A stretch of DNA of 64,000 bases from Lacrimispora xylanisolvens (GTDB lineage Bacteria > Bacillota > Clostridia > Lachnospirales > Lachnospiraceae). The position numbers were made by a program, and so were the translations under genes. Below, piece after piece: positions 52,050-64,000 of this stretch; position 1 is the first letter of the stretch, and every line of letters begins with the position of its first letter. The stretch lies in the NCBI GenBank assembly GCA_017084465.1, contig CP070896.1:1966001-2030000 (forward strand), written 5' to 3'. Below the pieces are notes generated by a model that saw only the letters and a list, made by a program, of their open reading frames with translations, was not told the DNA's origin and made no database searches.

Positions 52050-52982
52050 TCAACGCTCATATAATTTCTTATATTCTTCCGCCTCTTTTTTATTCGCCAG
52101 TACATAATGTTCTTTTCTGATTTCCTGCCAGAAAGGCTGATCAGTTGTGTAATCATGGATGGAGGGATCATAAACCATCAGCTTCTTCCCCTTCTCATGC
52201 TTGGGATCCGGCATGGGAATTGCAGAAAGAAGCGCCCTTGTGTAAGGGTGAATGGCATGGGTAATCAATTCCTCCGTCTCAGCCATCTCCACGATCTCTC
52301 CTTTGCGTATGACTGCAATCCGGTCAGTAATAAACCGCATAACCGATAAATCGTGGGCAATGAACAGATAAGTAATCTGACGTTCTTTCTGAATTCTGGT
52401 AAGAAGATTCAGAACCTGAGCCCGTACTGACACATCGAGAGCAGAAATCGGTTCATCAGCTATGATAAACTCCGGTTTCATAATCAGAGATCTTGCAATC
52501 CCAATCCGCTGCCTCTGGCCTCCCGAAAACTCATGGGGGAAACGGCTTGCGAACTCCGGAAGGAGTCCCACATCAAGAAGTGCCTGATTCACCCGTTCTT
52601 TCCTTTCCTTCTCAGGAATCCCTTTTTCAATATTCAATAGTCCTTCGCTTACAATATAATCCACCTTGGCTCTTTCATTTAAAGATGCCTGGGGATCCTG
52701 AAAAATCATCTGGATTTCCTGAATCACCTTCCGGTCCAGTTCCCCCGAAATATCTCCGTTTATTTTCTGCCCTTTGTAGAGAATCTCTCCTCCTGAAGTC
52801 TTTATAATTCTCATGACAGCCCGGCCAATGGTAGTTTTTCCAGAACCGGATTCTCCCACCAGGCCAAAGGTCTCTCCTTTATAAATCTTAAAGTTCACCC
52901 CTTTTACTGCCTGGTATTTCTTTTTACGTTCGCCGAAGGTCACTTCCAAATCCTTAACTTCCAGTAATACTTCCCGCTCCAT
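52050..52982 (-). CDS. oppF: Oligopeptide ABC transporter ATP-binding protein
   Basis: 310 residues: Walker [15 protein letters not shown]-loop [11 protein letters not shown], signature [15 protein letters not shown], Walker [15 protein letters not shown], and an OppF-like C-terminus. Its ATG overlaps the oppD stop (TGATG), so they are translated together. Confidence 0.94.
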   Translation of the reverse strand: MEREVLLEVKDLEVTFGERKKKYQAVKGVNFKIYKGETFGLVGESGSGKTTIGRAVMRIIKTSGGEILYKGQKINGDISGELDRKVIQEIQMIFQDPQASLNERAKVDYIVSEGLLNIEKGIPEKERKERVNQALLDVGLLPEFASRFPHEFSGGQRQRIGIARSLIMKPEFIIADEPISALDVSVRAQVLNLLTRIQKERQITYLFIAHDLSVMRFITDRIAVIRKGEIVEMAETEELITHAIHPYTRALLSAIPMPDPKHEKGKKLMVYDPSIHDYTTDQPFWQEIRKEHYVLANKKEAEEYKKLYER

Positions 52983-54034
52983 CAGAACAGACCTCCCTCT
53001 CTGATTATTTTTAGTACAGGCGGCGGATCCGCCTTTGGTGCCCGTTCATCCAACAGCCAGGTTTTAGCCTTATGGGTGGGGGAAATGCTGAAATAAGGAG
53101 GACTCTTCACAAAATCAATCTTAAGTGCCTGGGGATTTCTGGGAGCAAACGCATCTCCCTTTATTTCCGCATAAAGATTGGGCGGTGTTCCGGCAATGGA
53201 GAATAAATTCTCTCCTTTTATCCCAACCTGGGGCAAAGATGAAAGAAGTGCCCAGGTATAAGGGTGTCTTGCATCATAGAAGATATCCTCACTGGTTCCA
53301 ATCTCCACAATATCTCCGGCATACATCACAGCTACTCTGTCTGCCGTATTAGCCACTACTCCCAGATCATGAGTAATAAGGATCACAGAGAGCTTATATT
53401 TCAGCCGCAGTTCCTTAATCAGTTCCAGAATCTGAGCCTGTATGGTCACATCAAGAGCCGTTGTGGGCTCATCACAAATAAGAATCTGGGGATTGCATGC
53501 AATTGCTATGGCAATGACTACACGCTGGCGCATACCACCTGAAAATTCATGAGGATACTGTGAAAAACGTTTCTCCGGATCCTGAATTCCCACGTCGGTC
53601 AGATACTGAAGCGTTCGTTTTTTGGCCTCAGCCCTGGTTCCCTTCTGATGCAGGAGAACCGCCTCCATAATCTGTGCACCAATGGTCTTTAATGGATTTA
53701 AGCTGGTCATTGGATCCTGCATGATCATGGCAATTTCATGTCCCCGCAGCTTTAACCAGTCTTTTTCTTTCTTAATTCCCGTTAACTCTACCGGAACCTT
53801 ATCATCAGAGCCATAGTAAACGGCTTTCCCGCCGCTGACACTGCCGTTCTTATCTAAGAGTCCCATAAATGATTTTGTAAATACCGATTTTCCGCTTCCC
53901 GATTCTCCTACAATCGCAAGAATTTCCCCTTTATAAAGTTCCAGTGAAATTCCCCGTATGGCATGAAGCCGTTTCCCCCTCAGTTCAAAGGTAATATCTA
54001 AATCATTTACCTCTAATATCGTCTCTCGTTCCAT
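52982..54034 (-). CDS. oppD: Oligopeptide ABC transporter ATP-binding protein
   Basis: 350 residues with Walker [14 protein letters not shown], signature [15 protein letters not shown], Walker [15 protein letters not shown] and the oligopeptide-transporter C-terminal extension ([31 protein letters not shown]). That extension lacks the usual three or four cysteines for an Fe-S cluster seen in many DppD/OppD. Partner of OppF. Confidence 0.94.
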   Translation of the reverse strand: MERETILEVNDLDITFELRGKRLHAIRGISLELYKGEILAIVGESGSGKSVFTKSFMGLLDKNGSVSGGKAVYYGSDDKVPVELTGIKKEKDWLKLRGHEIAMIMQDPMTSLNPLKTIGAQIMEAVLLHQKGTRAEAKKRTLQYLTDVGIQDPEKRFSQYPHEFSGGMRQRVVIAIAIACNPQILICDEPTTALDVTIQAQILELIKELRLKYKLSVILITHDLGVVANTADRVAVMYAGDIVEIGTSEDIFYDARHPYTWALLSSLPQVGIKGENLFSIAGTPPNLYAEIKGDAFAPRNPQALKIDFVKSPPYFSISPTHKAKTWLLDERAPKADPPPVLKIIREGGLF

Positions 54035-54045
54035 TGGCTGCCTCC

Positions 54046-55032
54046 TTATAAGTGATTCTTCGGATCGGCGGCATCAGAAAACGCGTTGCCGATAATGTAG
54101 AAAGAAATAGTTACAAATGAAAGAATAATGGTGGGATAAACCAGCTGATAGCGCAGTGCCGGGCTGGTAATCAGTGCTCTTCCTTCATTGATTAAGTTCC
54201 CTAGACTTGGAATATTAACCGGAAGGCCCAGACCAATATAGGTAATAAACACTTCATTGCCGATAGCTGCCGGAATCGTAAGTGCCATTCGAAGCATAAT
54301 AACAGAAACCAGATAAGGCAGAAGGTTTTTCACAATAATTCTGACTGTAGGTGTTCCAAGGCACCGGCTGGCCACATTATAATCTCTGTCTCTGATAATC
54401 AGAATCTGATTCCGAATAAACCTTGCCATCTGAATCCAACCCGTAAGGCACATGGCGAATATCAGTGTTTTAACACTGGGCTTTAATATGTAAGAGATCA
54501 AAATCAATATAATCGTATTTGGTATATTATCAATAATATTGTAAATCTCAGTCAGTATAAAGTCCGCCTTTCTGACATAGCCCCAGATCACCCCTACCGT
54601 AATTCCGATTACCGCCTCAGCAAGCGCCACTGATAAGCCGATAAACAGCGAAGTCCTGGTTCCTGACCAGATCCGTGCCCATAAGTCCTGACCAATGGAA
54701 TTGGTTCCGAGAATAAATTGTTTTCCAGGCGGAATATTGCGAAACTGCATTCCACTGGTATCATTGATAATCAGGTTTGGATCATACTGGCCTGGAAGAT
54801 AAGGCTGTATAAACGTAAATGCCAGTAATAGCATTAACAGCACCAGTAAAGCAAAGGCTATCCGGTTCTTAAAGAAAGCATGGAGCGTACTGTTCCAGTA
54901 AGAATAATTGCTGAATCCCGTTTTCTCTGTCTCCGCTTCATTATATCCCCCAAACGTAAACAGCTCTGCTTCTTCCATATTTTCAATTAACTCTGCTTCC
55001 TTTGTATGGCGGTAAGAAAATTGCTTCATCAT
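54046..55032 (-). CDS. oppC: Oligopeptide ABC transporter permease
   Basis: 328 residues, six helices, N-terminal cytoplasmic extension of ~60 residues. LGTNSIGQDLWARIWSGTRTSLFIGLSVALAEAVIG and the EAA-type loop (CLGTPTVRIIVKNLLPYLV) identify an OppC/DppC-type permease. Overlaps the end of oppB by 4 bases. Confidence 0.93.
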   Translation of the reverse strand: MMKQFSYRHTKEAELIENMEEAELFTFGGYNEAETEKTGFSNYSYWNSTLHAFFKNRIAFALLVLLMLLLAFTFIQPYLPGQYDPNLIINDTSGMQFRNIPPGKQFILGTNSIGQDLWARIWSGTRTSLFIGLSVALAEAVIGITVGVIWGYVRKADFILTEIYNIIDNIPNTIILILISYILKPSVKTLIFAMCLTGWIQMARFIRNQILIIRDRDYNVASRCLGTPTVRIIVKNLLPYLVSVIMLRMALTIPAAIGNEVFITYIGLGLPVNIPSLGNLINEGRALITSPALRYQLVYPTIILSFVTISFYIIGNAFSDAADPKNHL

Positions 55033-55968
55033 CTGTCACCTGCTTTCTTTCCAAGGCTGATTCTGGGATCCAGCATTACCATCATAAGATCCCCAAGAAG
55101 CAGTCCCAGTACGCCCACACAGGCATACAAAAGAACAATCCCCTGTACCATGGCATTGTCATGCTTTTTAATTACGGTAACCAAAAGACCGCCCATTCCA
55201 GGAATGCTGTAAAGAGACTCTATGTAAATAGAACCAATCACCGTATTTAAAAATGCAGTAGGAATATACTGGGCAAGGGGAACAAAAGCATTGCGGAAAA
55301 TATGTTTAAACATAACATTACCTTCTGACAGTCCCTTTGCCTTTGCCAGCCTGACATAATCCTTATTGCTTTCATCAATCATATACCGTCTCAGCCACAT
55401 CCCATAAAATGCAATATTTCCAAGAGACATGGAAATAACCGGCAAAATCCAGTAATTGGGATCATCGATCTGAAAGAGCAGCCCTACATGAAAGAGCTGT
55501 GTCCCATAAAGCTGAATATAAAGGAAATAGACTGCAGCCGGTACAGCCTGAATACATACAATAAAAGGTTCCTATTTTATCAAACCAACGATACTGATAC
55601 CTTGCCATAAAAGCCCCCATAGGAAGCCCAACCAGAAGTGAGACAACCATGGACCAGATTCCCAGCTTAATGGATACCGGAACTTTATCCGCCAGAATAT
55701 CGGATACAGGAACATTGGAACGGTAAATCCTGGAAGTGCCCAGATCACCATGAAGCAGTTTCTGGAAAAAATGAACGATCTGAAGTGGAAGGGGATCCGA
55801 CAATCCCATCTCCTTTAAACCCACTTCGATTTGCTGAGGCGTCATTTTATCAAAGTTCTGAAAATAACCTTCAATCGGCATAAGGCGGAGAAGACAGAAT
55901 ACAACGGTCAGAATGATGATTAATGTAAGAAATGAACGTGCGATTCTTTTACTCAAGTATAGTAACAT
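55029..55968 (-). CDS. oppB: Oligopeptide ABC transporter permease (frame broken once)
   Basis: 312 residues after repair: first helix FLTLIIILTVVFCLLRLMP, then a DLGTSRIY region and the EAA loop LAKAKGLSEGNVMFKHIFRNAFVPL. A run of four A at 55563-55566 (plus) should be three, which joins WFDKIGTF to IVCIQAVPAAVYFLYIQLYGTQLF. Followed by hairpins that separate it from oppA. Confidence 0.92.
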
Positions 55969-56008
55969 CAGTTTTCAGACTCCTTTGTTTTGTTTGTAAA
56001 AATACTCT

Positions 56009-56090
56009 CTGAAGGCGAAGTCAGATCAACTCACCTCTCCTTCAGACGGTATTTTTCCGCCGGACCAAAAGCATAGCCTGTGATCCGGCG
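56009..56090 (-). terminator. Two hairpins between oppA and oppB
   Basis: CTGAAGG/CCTTCAG (56009-56045) and CGCCGGA/TCCGGCG (56058-56090), in the 136-base gap after oppA. The first is followed on the minus strand by AGAGTATTTTT, so partial termination is possible; such structures commonly raise binding-protein mRNA above the permease genes. Confidence 0.6.
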
Positions 56091-56104
56091 TTTTTTCTTA
56101 CCGT

Positions 56105-58036
56105 TTATTTTTCATTTGCTTCCCGGTTCGCCTTAAACTCATCCATGGAAATAAAATGATCCTTTAAATGCTGACCTTTATACCGAAGATTGGAAACTCC
56201 AAACGGTGCATACTGCCCTTCAAATACATCCAGCTTACTTGCCACATACTTGCTCACAGAAATACTGTAAGGAATCACAAATGCGTGACCCACCAGACTT
56301 GCCTCAGCCTTGGCAAAAGCCTCATACCTGGCATTAATATCTGTTTTTATATCCTTAGCCTGATCTACAAGAGTAAAGTATTCCAAAGCTGAATCCGCAG
56401 AAGGAGTTCCGTCTTCAATTGCTTTTGCTATATTTCCATACTTATAGCCAAGATCATATCCGCTTTCTGCCTTTTTCTGGTAGAACGGATCTGTCCAGGT
56501 TTCCGGATCAGCATAATCTGCGCCCCAGTTACATTTCATAAATGCAAATTTACCGCTTCTGCGTACTTCTGTTAAGAATCCATCTGCAGGACCTGCTTCC
56601 ACAACGATATCAATAAAATCAGAGCCAAGAAGGCTTTCCATCTGCTGTTCCACTACCTGACATTCTTTATCCCAGTTTACTTCAGACGGATTGTATGGCA
56701 TCAATACCTTAACAGGGAATGTGACTCCTGATGCCTCCAGCTCCTTCTTTGCCAGATCCCTGTATTCCTTTGCTTTTGTCTCATCAAAGGTCTGGGTTAA
56801 GTTAGCCATATCCCCTACCTTGGTATAATCCTCACCTTGTGCATTAAAGGTAAAGTTTGGCGGTGTAATAGAGTTGATAACAAAATCATCGGGTGTGGCA
56901 GACTCTAACACTGCAACTTCCTTTGACTTATTAAGTGCTGAGGATAAAGCCTTACGGAAGTTTTCATTATTCACTGCCTTTCCAGTTATCCGGTTCATAC
57001 TGAGCATCAAACTGGGGATTAAAGTTAAAGCAGTAGAAATAAGAGTAGCTTGTTCTGGGTCTCTCTCTGCTGATTAAGTTCTTTGTATCCTCGCTGTTTT
57101 TCCAGTCATCCAGAATATCGGAAGAAAGTTCCGCATAATCCACCTCGCCCCGCTTTACCATCTCAGGTCCGATTGTATTGTATTCTGCATTATAAATTTC
57201 CTGGATTTCATCAAGATAAACCGTTGCTGCATCATAATTTAACGGATTTTTCTTCATAACGTGCTTTTCCTGAGGAGAGAATTCTTCCAGATAGTAAGCG
57301 CCATTATAATACATCTTGTCTGCGCCTGTTCCAAAGTCCTTACCAAGCTCCTCAAGCTGAGGTCCGTATGCCGGCATATAAACTATATAAGCCAGAGAAG
57401 ACAGGAAATAAGGAACATCTTTTTCAAGCGTATAGGTAAGGGTATGTTCATCCACAGCCTTAACACCAACTTCTGAAAAATCAACTTGCTGCCATGCCTT
57501 TCCATCCTTATCTGTACCACCGTTATAGACCAATCCATTATAATAATTTTCGGCATTGGCAATAATACCAAACAAATTCTGTACATTAGCACTTTCATAT
57601 TCCGGAGTCAGCTGATACTTCATCGCAGCCACAAAATCCTGGGCAGTCACAGCTCCAACTTCTTTCCCCGTGTTATCAACCCATCTTGCATCTCTAAGCT
57701 TAAATGTCCAGGTTAAGGTTGCTTCATCAAAAGTCCATTCTGTTGCCAGACCTGGTTTTATCTGTCCCTTGCTGTCGTATTCAACCAATGTGTCAATCAC
57801 ATTCGCTCCAATTTTATAATCATCTTCTGAGGAAGAAACTAGATAATTAAGAGTTGTGGCCTCCCTTCCATAAAGCTTTTATAAACGGCTGGCTCCCCGC
57901 TTCCTTCGGTTTTTGCTCCACCCTGGCCACTTCCTGCGCTGCTCTCAGAAGTTTTTTTACCTCCGCATCCGCTGAGTACAGTTGCTGTTGCAAGAACTGC
58001 ACAGAGAATACCGGCTGCTATTCTTTTTTTCTTCAT
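56105..58036 (-). CDS. oppA: Oligopeptide-binding lipoprotein (frame broken twice)
   Basis: About 643 residues, SBP_bac_5 family. Lipoprotein signal (KKKRIAAGILCAVLATATVLSGC), a short Gly/Ser-rich linker, then family blocks such as DTLVEYDSKGQIKPGLATEWTFDEATLTWTFKLRDARWVD and VNNENFRKALSSALNK. Breaks: CCC at 57863-57865 (plus) should be CCCC, joining YKSFMEGE to ATTLNYLVSSSEDD; an A run near 56985-56987 is one too long, joining DNWK to AVNNENFRKAL. Start ATG 58036 with GGAGG. Larger than the dipeptide DppA (about 540), suggesting longer ligands such as murein tripeptides. Confidence 0.92.
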
Positions 58037-58100
58037 AATTTTCCTCCATTTTTTCTTATTTCTAAACCCGTCAGGGATTAGTGTCCTCATTTGTATGTTT

Positions 58101-59189
58101 CTATTTCTCCCCAAAAACAGGTACTTTAAAGATTCCCAGCCCCGGCTTGGCATTCATTATAATTCTGGATCCCATAAAGGCTGGACCACCGCTATATGGA
58201 TCCTTACTGCATAGAGAGGGTCCGTCTAAATCCGCTCTGGTTATAACTCCTTTTGCAGCCGCCAGATGGGCGGCTGCGCTGACTGCAATCTTACTTTCCA
58301 GCATACATCCAATCATACACTCCACTTCGTAGCATTCTGCTATGGCACAGACTTTTAAAGCCTCGTATATCCCCCCGGTCTTCATCAGCTTAATATTAAT
58401 TAAATCTGCGGCACGCTCTTTTATGATATGTATGGCATCCATGGCTGAAAAAACGCTTTCATCTGCCAGGATAGGAGTCTGTACCTGACTGGTTACAAGC
58501 TTCATCCCTTCAAAATCATGGGCACTCACCGGCTGTTCCACCAGATCCATATCGATTCCCATGTCCTCCAGTTTTCTTATAATCCTGACTGCATCTTTTG
58601 CAGACCACCCCTGGTTCGCATCAATCCGAAGCTTAATATCCGGCCCCACAGCCTGGCGAATGGCTTTGATCCGTTCCACATCCTTTTGCCCTTCTTTGCC
58701 GACTTTGATCTTTAGTATTCTAAACCCCTGCTGGATTGCAAGCAGACTGTCTTTAACCATCTCCTCTGTCTCATTGACGCTGATGGTCAGATCGGTCTCT
58801 ATTTCGCCCTTACTGCCCCCTAAAACCTTATACAGAGGCTTCCCGCAGGATTTTGCAAACAGATCATAAACGGCCATATCCACAGCTGCCTTCGCCGAAG
58901 TGTTTTTAATCATGGATTTATGAAGTACTTTCATAATGCCATCCAGATTTTCAATCTCCATACCAATTAATGGAGGTGCAATAAACTCTTCAATGGCGCA
59001 GCGGATAGAGCCTTTCGTCTCCCCCGTAATCACAGCCGTAGGGGGTGCCTCACCGAATCCTGTCTGCCCGTCATCAGCCGTGATTCTAACTACAATATCA
59101 TTAACAGAATCGACGGTCCTTAGGGCTGTCTTAAATGGAGTTACAAGAGGAATATTCACTTCTGCCGTTTCAATTTTTGCTATTCTCAT
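58101..59189 (-). CDS. Dipeptide epimerase, probable L-Ala-D/L-Glu epimerase
   Basis: 362 residues of the enolase superfamily, muconate-lactonizing subgroup. Catalytic lysines in LKIKVGKEG, metal ligands in RIDANQGWS, LVEQPV and ADESVF, and the second-side lysine in INIKLMKTGG. The C-terminal dipeptide-binding region (DLDGPSLCSKDPYSGG) fits L-Ala-D/L-Glu epimerases (YkfB/YcjG). Converts L-Ala-D-Glu, released from murein peptides, to L-Ala-L-Glu for ordinary peptidases. Overlaps the hydrolase gene by 4 bases (ATGA). Confidence 0.92.
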   Translation of the reverse strand: MRIAKIETAEVNIPLVTPFKTALRTVDSVNDIVVRITADDGQTGFGEAPPTAVITGETKGSIRCAIEEFIAPPLIGMEIENLDGIMKVLHKSMIKNTSAKAAVDMAVYDLFAKSCGKPLYKVLGGSKGEIETDLTISVNETEEMVKDSLLAIQQGFRILKIKVGKEGQKDVERIKAIRQAVGPDIKLRIDANQGWSAKDAVRIIRKLEDMGIDMDLVEQPVSAHDFEGMKLVTSQVQTPILADESVFSAMDAIHIIKERAADLINIKLMKTGGIYEALKVCAIAECYEVECMIGCMLESKIAVSAAAHLAAAKGVITRADLDGPSLCSKDPYSGGPAFMGSRIIMNAKPGLGIFKVPVFGEK

Positions 59190-60019
59190 TCTGATTTCCT
59201 TCCTACCATGCTGTCCATACTTTTGTTCTGATTGCGCGCCTCTGACTTATTTGTCTCTTCATATAATTTTAACGATAATTCCCCCATAATCCTCTCAAAT
59301 AAAGGAGTATCCGTCTCATTCCCGCAAAAGCAGACCAAAAATGGTGTTTTTCCATAAACGATCCCAACATCATGAGTAATTCCACGATCCTCGCCTGTTT
59401 TATGGGCTATTTCCGGCTCCTCTGTAAGCGCCTGTAAATAAAATGGAATCTTACTGCAAAGCTGTTGATTTTTTAAGATTGAGATCATCTGCCCGCTTGC
59501 CTCTTCACTGACCAATTCTCCCCGGTACATCATCGTAAGCAGCCTGCCTGTTTCGGATGCAGTTATGTAATTTTGGATCCCCTTACTGGACTTTTCTGTA
59601 TCATACATTTTTCTGTTAAGGCAGGTTTTTTCAAATCCAAGAGACTTAATATATCGATTGATCTCGTCCATCCCCAGTAATTCAATGAGCACATTGGTTG
59701 CGGTATTATCACTAAATATAATCATCAAAGTTACAAGGTCCAATGCAGTGACACAGATTCCATCATGAAGATAGGTGAGAGCTCCACAGGATGGAACACA
59801 ATCCTTTTTGAGTATGGACAATGAGAAATCCTCCCTCAGTTTACCTGTTTCAAACTGGTTAAATACTGCCGCCATGACATAAAGCTTTATCACACTGGCT
59901 GCCATAAGTGACTGATCTTCCCTATATCCAACTCGCTCTCCTGTTTCCAGATTTTCATAAAGAAAGCTGATTTTTCCAGGAACCTGATCTAATATTTTGA
60001 TTATCTCATCCCTTTTCAT
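59186..60019 (-). CDS. Beta-lactamase-fold serine hydrolase, cytoplasmic, first gene of the murein-peptide operon
   Basis: 277 residues with SVIK (S42, K45), SDN (103-105) and HKTG (206-209). No signal peptide. The class A-type Glu near 166 is replaced by a region ETGRLLTMMYRGELVSEEASG, the usual form for serine hydrolases of this family. It is coupled to the dipeptide epimerase by an ATGA overlap. Likely acts on a D-Ala or other D-amino acid bond of imported muropeptides. ATG 60019; SD is weak (GGAGTTTTGAGAC). Confidence 0.85.
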   Translation of the reverse strand: MKRDEIIKILDQVPGKISFLYENLETGERVGYREDQSLMAASVIKLYVMAAVFNQFETGKLREDFSLSILKKDCVPSCGALTYLHDGICVTALDLVTLMIIFSDNTATNVLIELLGMDEINRYIKSLGFEKTCLNRKMYDTEKSSKGIQNYITASETGRLLTMMYRGELVSEEASGQMISILKNQQLCSKIPFYLQALTEEPEIAHKTGEDRGITHDVGIVYGKTPFLVCFCGNETDTPLFERIMGELSLKLYEETNKSEARNQNKSMDSMVGRKSE

Positions 60020-60054
60020 GTCTCAAAACTCCAGTCTTTTAGAATCATTTATAT

Positions 60055-60093
60055 AAAAAAAGAGGCACTGCACCCATTGTTGCCAGCTACCTC
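60055..60093 (-). terminator. Intrinsic terminator inside the operon leader
   Basis: Minus strand GAGG...CTG / CAG...CCTC stem with 13-base loop, followed by seven T. It lies between the operon promoter and ATG 60019, so it would stop most transcripts unless opened, which suggests attenuation. Confidence 0.55.
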
Positions 60094-60146
60094 GTTGCAC
60101 CTGATTCAGATTTTTTTATTAAATTTTCTTATATCATTTACTATTT

Positions 60147-60174
60147 AGTATAATAAATTCTGGAAAAAAATCAA
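60147..60174 (-). promoter_or_regulatory. Promoter of the murein-peptide operon
   Basis: Minus-strand -35 TTGATT (60169-60174) and -10 TATACT (60147-60152), 16-base spacer. Start site near 60140, leader about 120 bases, all downstream of the tRNA-operon terminator. Confidence 0.7.
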
Positions 60175-60205
60175 GTAATAATTGCTTTTTATGGAAAAGT
60201 ATAGC

Positions 60206-60240
60206 AAAAAAGCATCTACACTTTCGTGTAAATGCTTTTT
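60206..60240 (-). terminator. Terminator of the rRNA-tRNA operon
   Basis: AAAAAGCATcTACAC / GTGTAaATGCTTTTT stem with TTTC loop and a T run; six bases after the tRNA-Arg gene on the minus strand. Confidence 0.9.
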
Positions 60241-60245
60241 CTCTA

Positions 60246-60319
60246 CGTGCGTGAGAAGATTCGAACTCCCGACACCTTGGTCCGTAGCCAAGTGCTCTAT
60301 CCAGCTGAGCTACACACAC
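60246..60319 (-). tRNA. tRNA-Arg(ACG)
   Basis: Cloverleaf: acceptor GTGTGTG/CACGCAC, anticodon stem CTTGG/CCAAG with loop CTACGGA (anticodon ACG, read as ICG). No encoded CCA. Last of eight tRNAs in the operon. Confidence 0.95.
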
Positions 60320-60347
60320 ATATTCAATTGACTGCCTTTTCAGGCAA

Positions 60348-60433
60348 TGCCGGCGACCGGAATCGAACCGGTACGGGCGATTAAGCCCGCAGGATTTTAA
60401 GTCCTGTGCGTCTGCCAGTTCCGCCACGCCGGC
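60348..60433 (-). tRNA. tRNA-Leu(TAA)
   Basis: 86 bases with the long variable arm of a class II tRNA (GCGGGCTTAATCGCCCG), acceptor GCCGGCG/GCCGGC, anticodon loop CTTAAAA. No encoded CCA. Confidence 0.95.
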
Positions 60434-60456
60434 ATTCTCATGATTTCTCATGGAAA

Positions 60457-60529
60457 TGGGACCTATAGGGCTCGAACCTATGACCCTCTGCTTGTAAGGC
60501 AGATGCTCTCCCAGCTGAGCTAAGATCCC
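60457..60529 (-). tRNA. tRNA-Val(TAC)
   Basis: Acceptor GGGATCT/AGGTCCC, anticodon stem TCTGC/GCAGA with loop CTTACAA (TAC). No encoded CCA. Confidence 0.95.
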
Positions 60530-60599
60530 ATAAACGATACAGTAAGCATTATACAACTTACCTGCTGGTTTGTAAAGCCTGTATTTTTAAAATACAGAA

Positions 60600-60673
60600 C
60601 GACCCGGATGGGATTCGAACCCACGACCTCCGCCGTGACAGGGCGGCGCTCTAACCAGCTGAGCCACCGGGCC
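60600..60673 (-). tRNA. tRNA-Asp(GTC)
   Basis: Acceptor GGCCCGG/CCGGGTC, anticodon loop CTGTCAC (GTC), discriminator G as expected for Asp. Confidence 0.95.
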
Positions 60674-60702
60674 AGATTATCAAATATTTAGTTCAGTGCT
60701 AG

Positions 60703-60776
60703 TGGACCTTCGGGGACTCGAACCCGGGACCGACCGGTTATGAGCCGGTTGCTCTAACCAACTGAGCTAAAGGTCC
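60703..60776 (-). tRNA. tRNA-Met(CAT), elongator type
   Basis: Acceptor GGACCTT/AAGGTCC with a fully paired first base pair and no GGG/CCC run in the anticodon stem, so not an initiator; loop CTCATAA. A lysidine-modified tRNA-Ile cannot be fully excluded. Confidence 0.9.
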
Positions 60777-60815
60777 TAAACATAATAATCTGATAGATAT
60801 ATTTAGTAAAGTGAA

Positions 60816-60888
60816 AGCCGATGATCGGACTCGAACCGATAACCTGCTGATTACAAATCAGCTGCTCTGCCAATTGAGCCACATCGGC
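60816..60888 (-). tRNA. tRNA-Thr(TGT)
   Basis: Acceptor GCCGATG/CATCGGC, anticodon stem CTGAT/ATCAG with loop TTGTAAT (TGT). Confidence 0.94.
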
Positions 60889-60894
60889 ATTCAA

Positions 60895-60966
60895 TGACCC
60901 CAACGAGATTCGAACTCGTGTTACCGCCGTGAAAGGGCGATGTCTTAACCGCTTGACCATGGGGCC
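60895..60966 (-). tRNA. tRNA-Glu(TTC)
   Basis: Acceptor GGCCCCA/TGGGGTC, anticodon loop CTTTCAC (TTC). Only 4 bases from tRNA-Asn. Confidence 0.94.
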
Positions 60967-60970
60967 AAAG

Positions 60971-61043
60971 CTCCCCGAGTAGGACTTGAACCTACGACCC
61001 AACGGTTAACAGCCGTTTGCTCTACCGACTGAGCTATCGAGGA
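60971..61043 (-). tRNA. tRNA-Asn(GTT)
   Basis: Acceptor TCCTCGA/TCGGGGA, anticodon stem ACGG/CCGT with loop CTGTTAA (GTT). First tRNA after 23S, about 90 bases from its end. Confidence 0.95.
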
Positions 61044-61134
61044 ATATTGCATTACTGCAATCCTGAGGCATATACCCTCAAAACCACACATTGTTATATA
61101 TCTTCATCCGTTCTTCCTCTTACCTAAACCAACC

Positions 61135-64000
<2,866 letters not shown>

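Noticed and set aside
60134..61002. ORFs such as those reading AQLGEHLPYKQRVIGSSPIGP
   Set aside because: These are translations of tRNA genes, a well-known false gene pattern.

Overview
The window reads as a chromosomal piece of an anaerobic Firmicute of the Lachnospiraceae (Lacrimispora / former Clostridium saccharolyticum-sphenoides type). This rests on Gram-positive SD sequences, the DUF6323/DUF6179 pair, cell-wall-binding repeats, SLH domains, a two-ATPase 2-hydroxyacyl-CoA dehydratase activase and a strong minus-strand coding bias leading into an rRNA operon. The genus is inferred from protein style only.

Layout, left to right. 1-5.5 kb: L-arabinose/arabinan operon on the minus strand (transaldolase, GH51 arabinofuranosidase, araA, araB, start of araD) behind a promoter with an inverted repeat at its start site. 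5.8-11 kb: dacF, rny, recX-recA with a LexA box. 11-16.3 kb: intracellular subtilase, then a lantibiotic-immunity-type ABC transporter with its two-component system. 16.5-22.2 kb: GNAT, lysA, pyk, a rhomboid-like membrane protein with a zinc ribbon, corA. 22.4-26.7 kb: a 1.4-kilo-residue activase on the plus strand. 26.7-34.9 kb: one minus-strand run of SLH protein, MacAB-like efflux pump, response regulator, histidine kinase, DUF6323 and DUF6179. 35-38 kb: CapA-like lipoprotein and a secreted cell-wall-binding protein. 38-41.7 kb: xanthine-dehydrogenase-type molybdoenzyme. 41.9-50.2 kb: GH43-like enzyme, DUF1540, glyA, recJ-HAMP-protein-DUF45 operon, Crp regulator, YczE protein, YjjG. 50.2-60 kb: a peptide-salvage operon (serine hydrolase, dipeptide epimerase, OppABCDF, NlpC/P60 peptidase, second serine hydrolase) best explained as import and breakdown of murein peptides. 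60.2-64 kb: the end of an rRNA operon on the minus strand (23S followed by eight tRNAs, no 5S in between).

About thirty reading-frame breaks hit otherwise perfect housekeeping genes (glyA, recJ, rny, recX, araA, oppB, oppA, corA and others). Nearly every one is repaired by changing one base, usually in a homopolymer run, and the repaired lengths are normal. I therefore annotate these as intact genes carrying probable sequencing/assembly indels, giving the break site in each entry, rather than as pseudogenes.

The most interesting units are the murein-peptide operon with two cytoplasmic beta-lactamase-fold hydrolases and a leader carrying an intrinsic terminator; a Shine-Dalgarno/hairpin/start arrangement before the giant activase; the pseudo-rhomboid with a zinc ribbon; and a HAMP receptor without an output domain cotranscribed with recJ.
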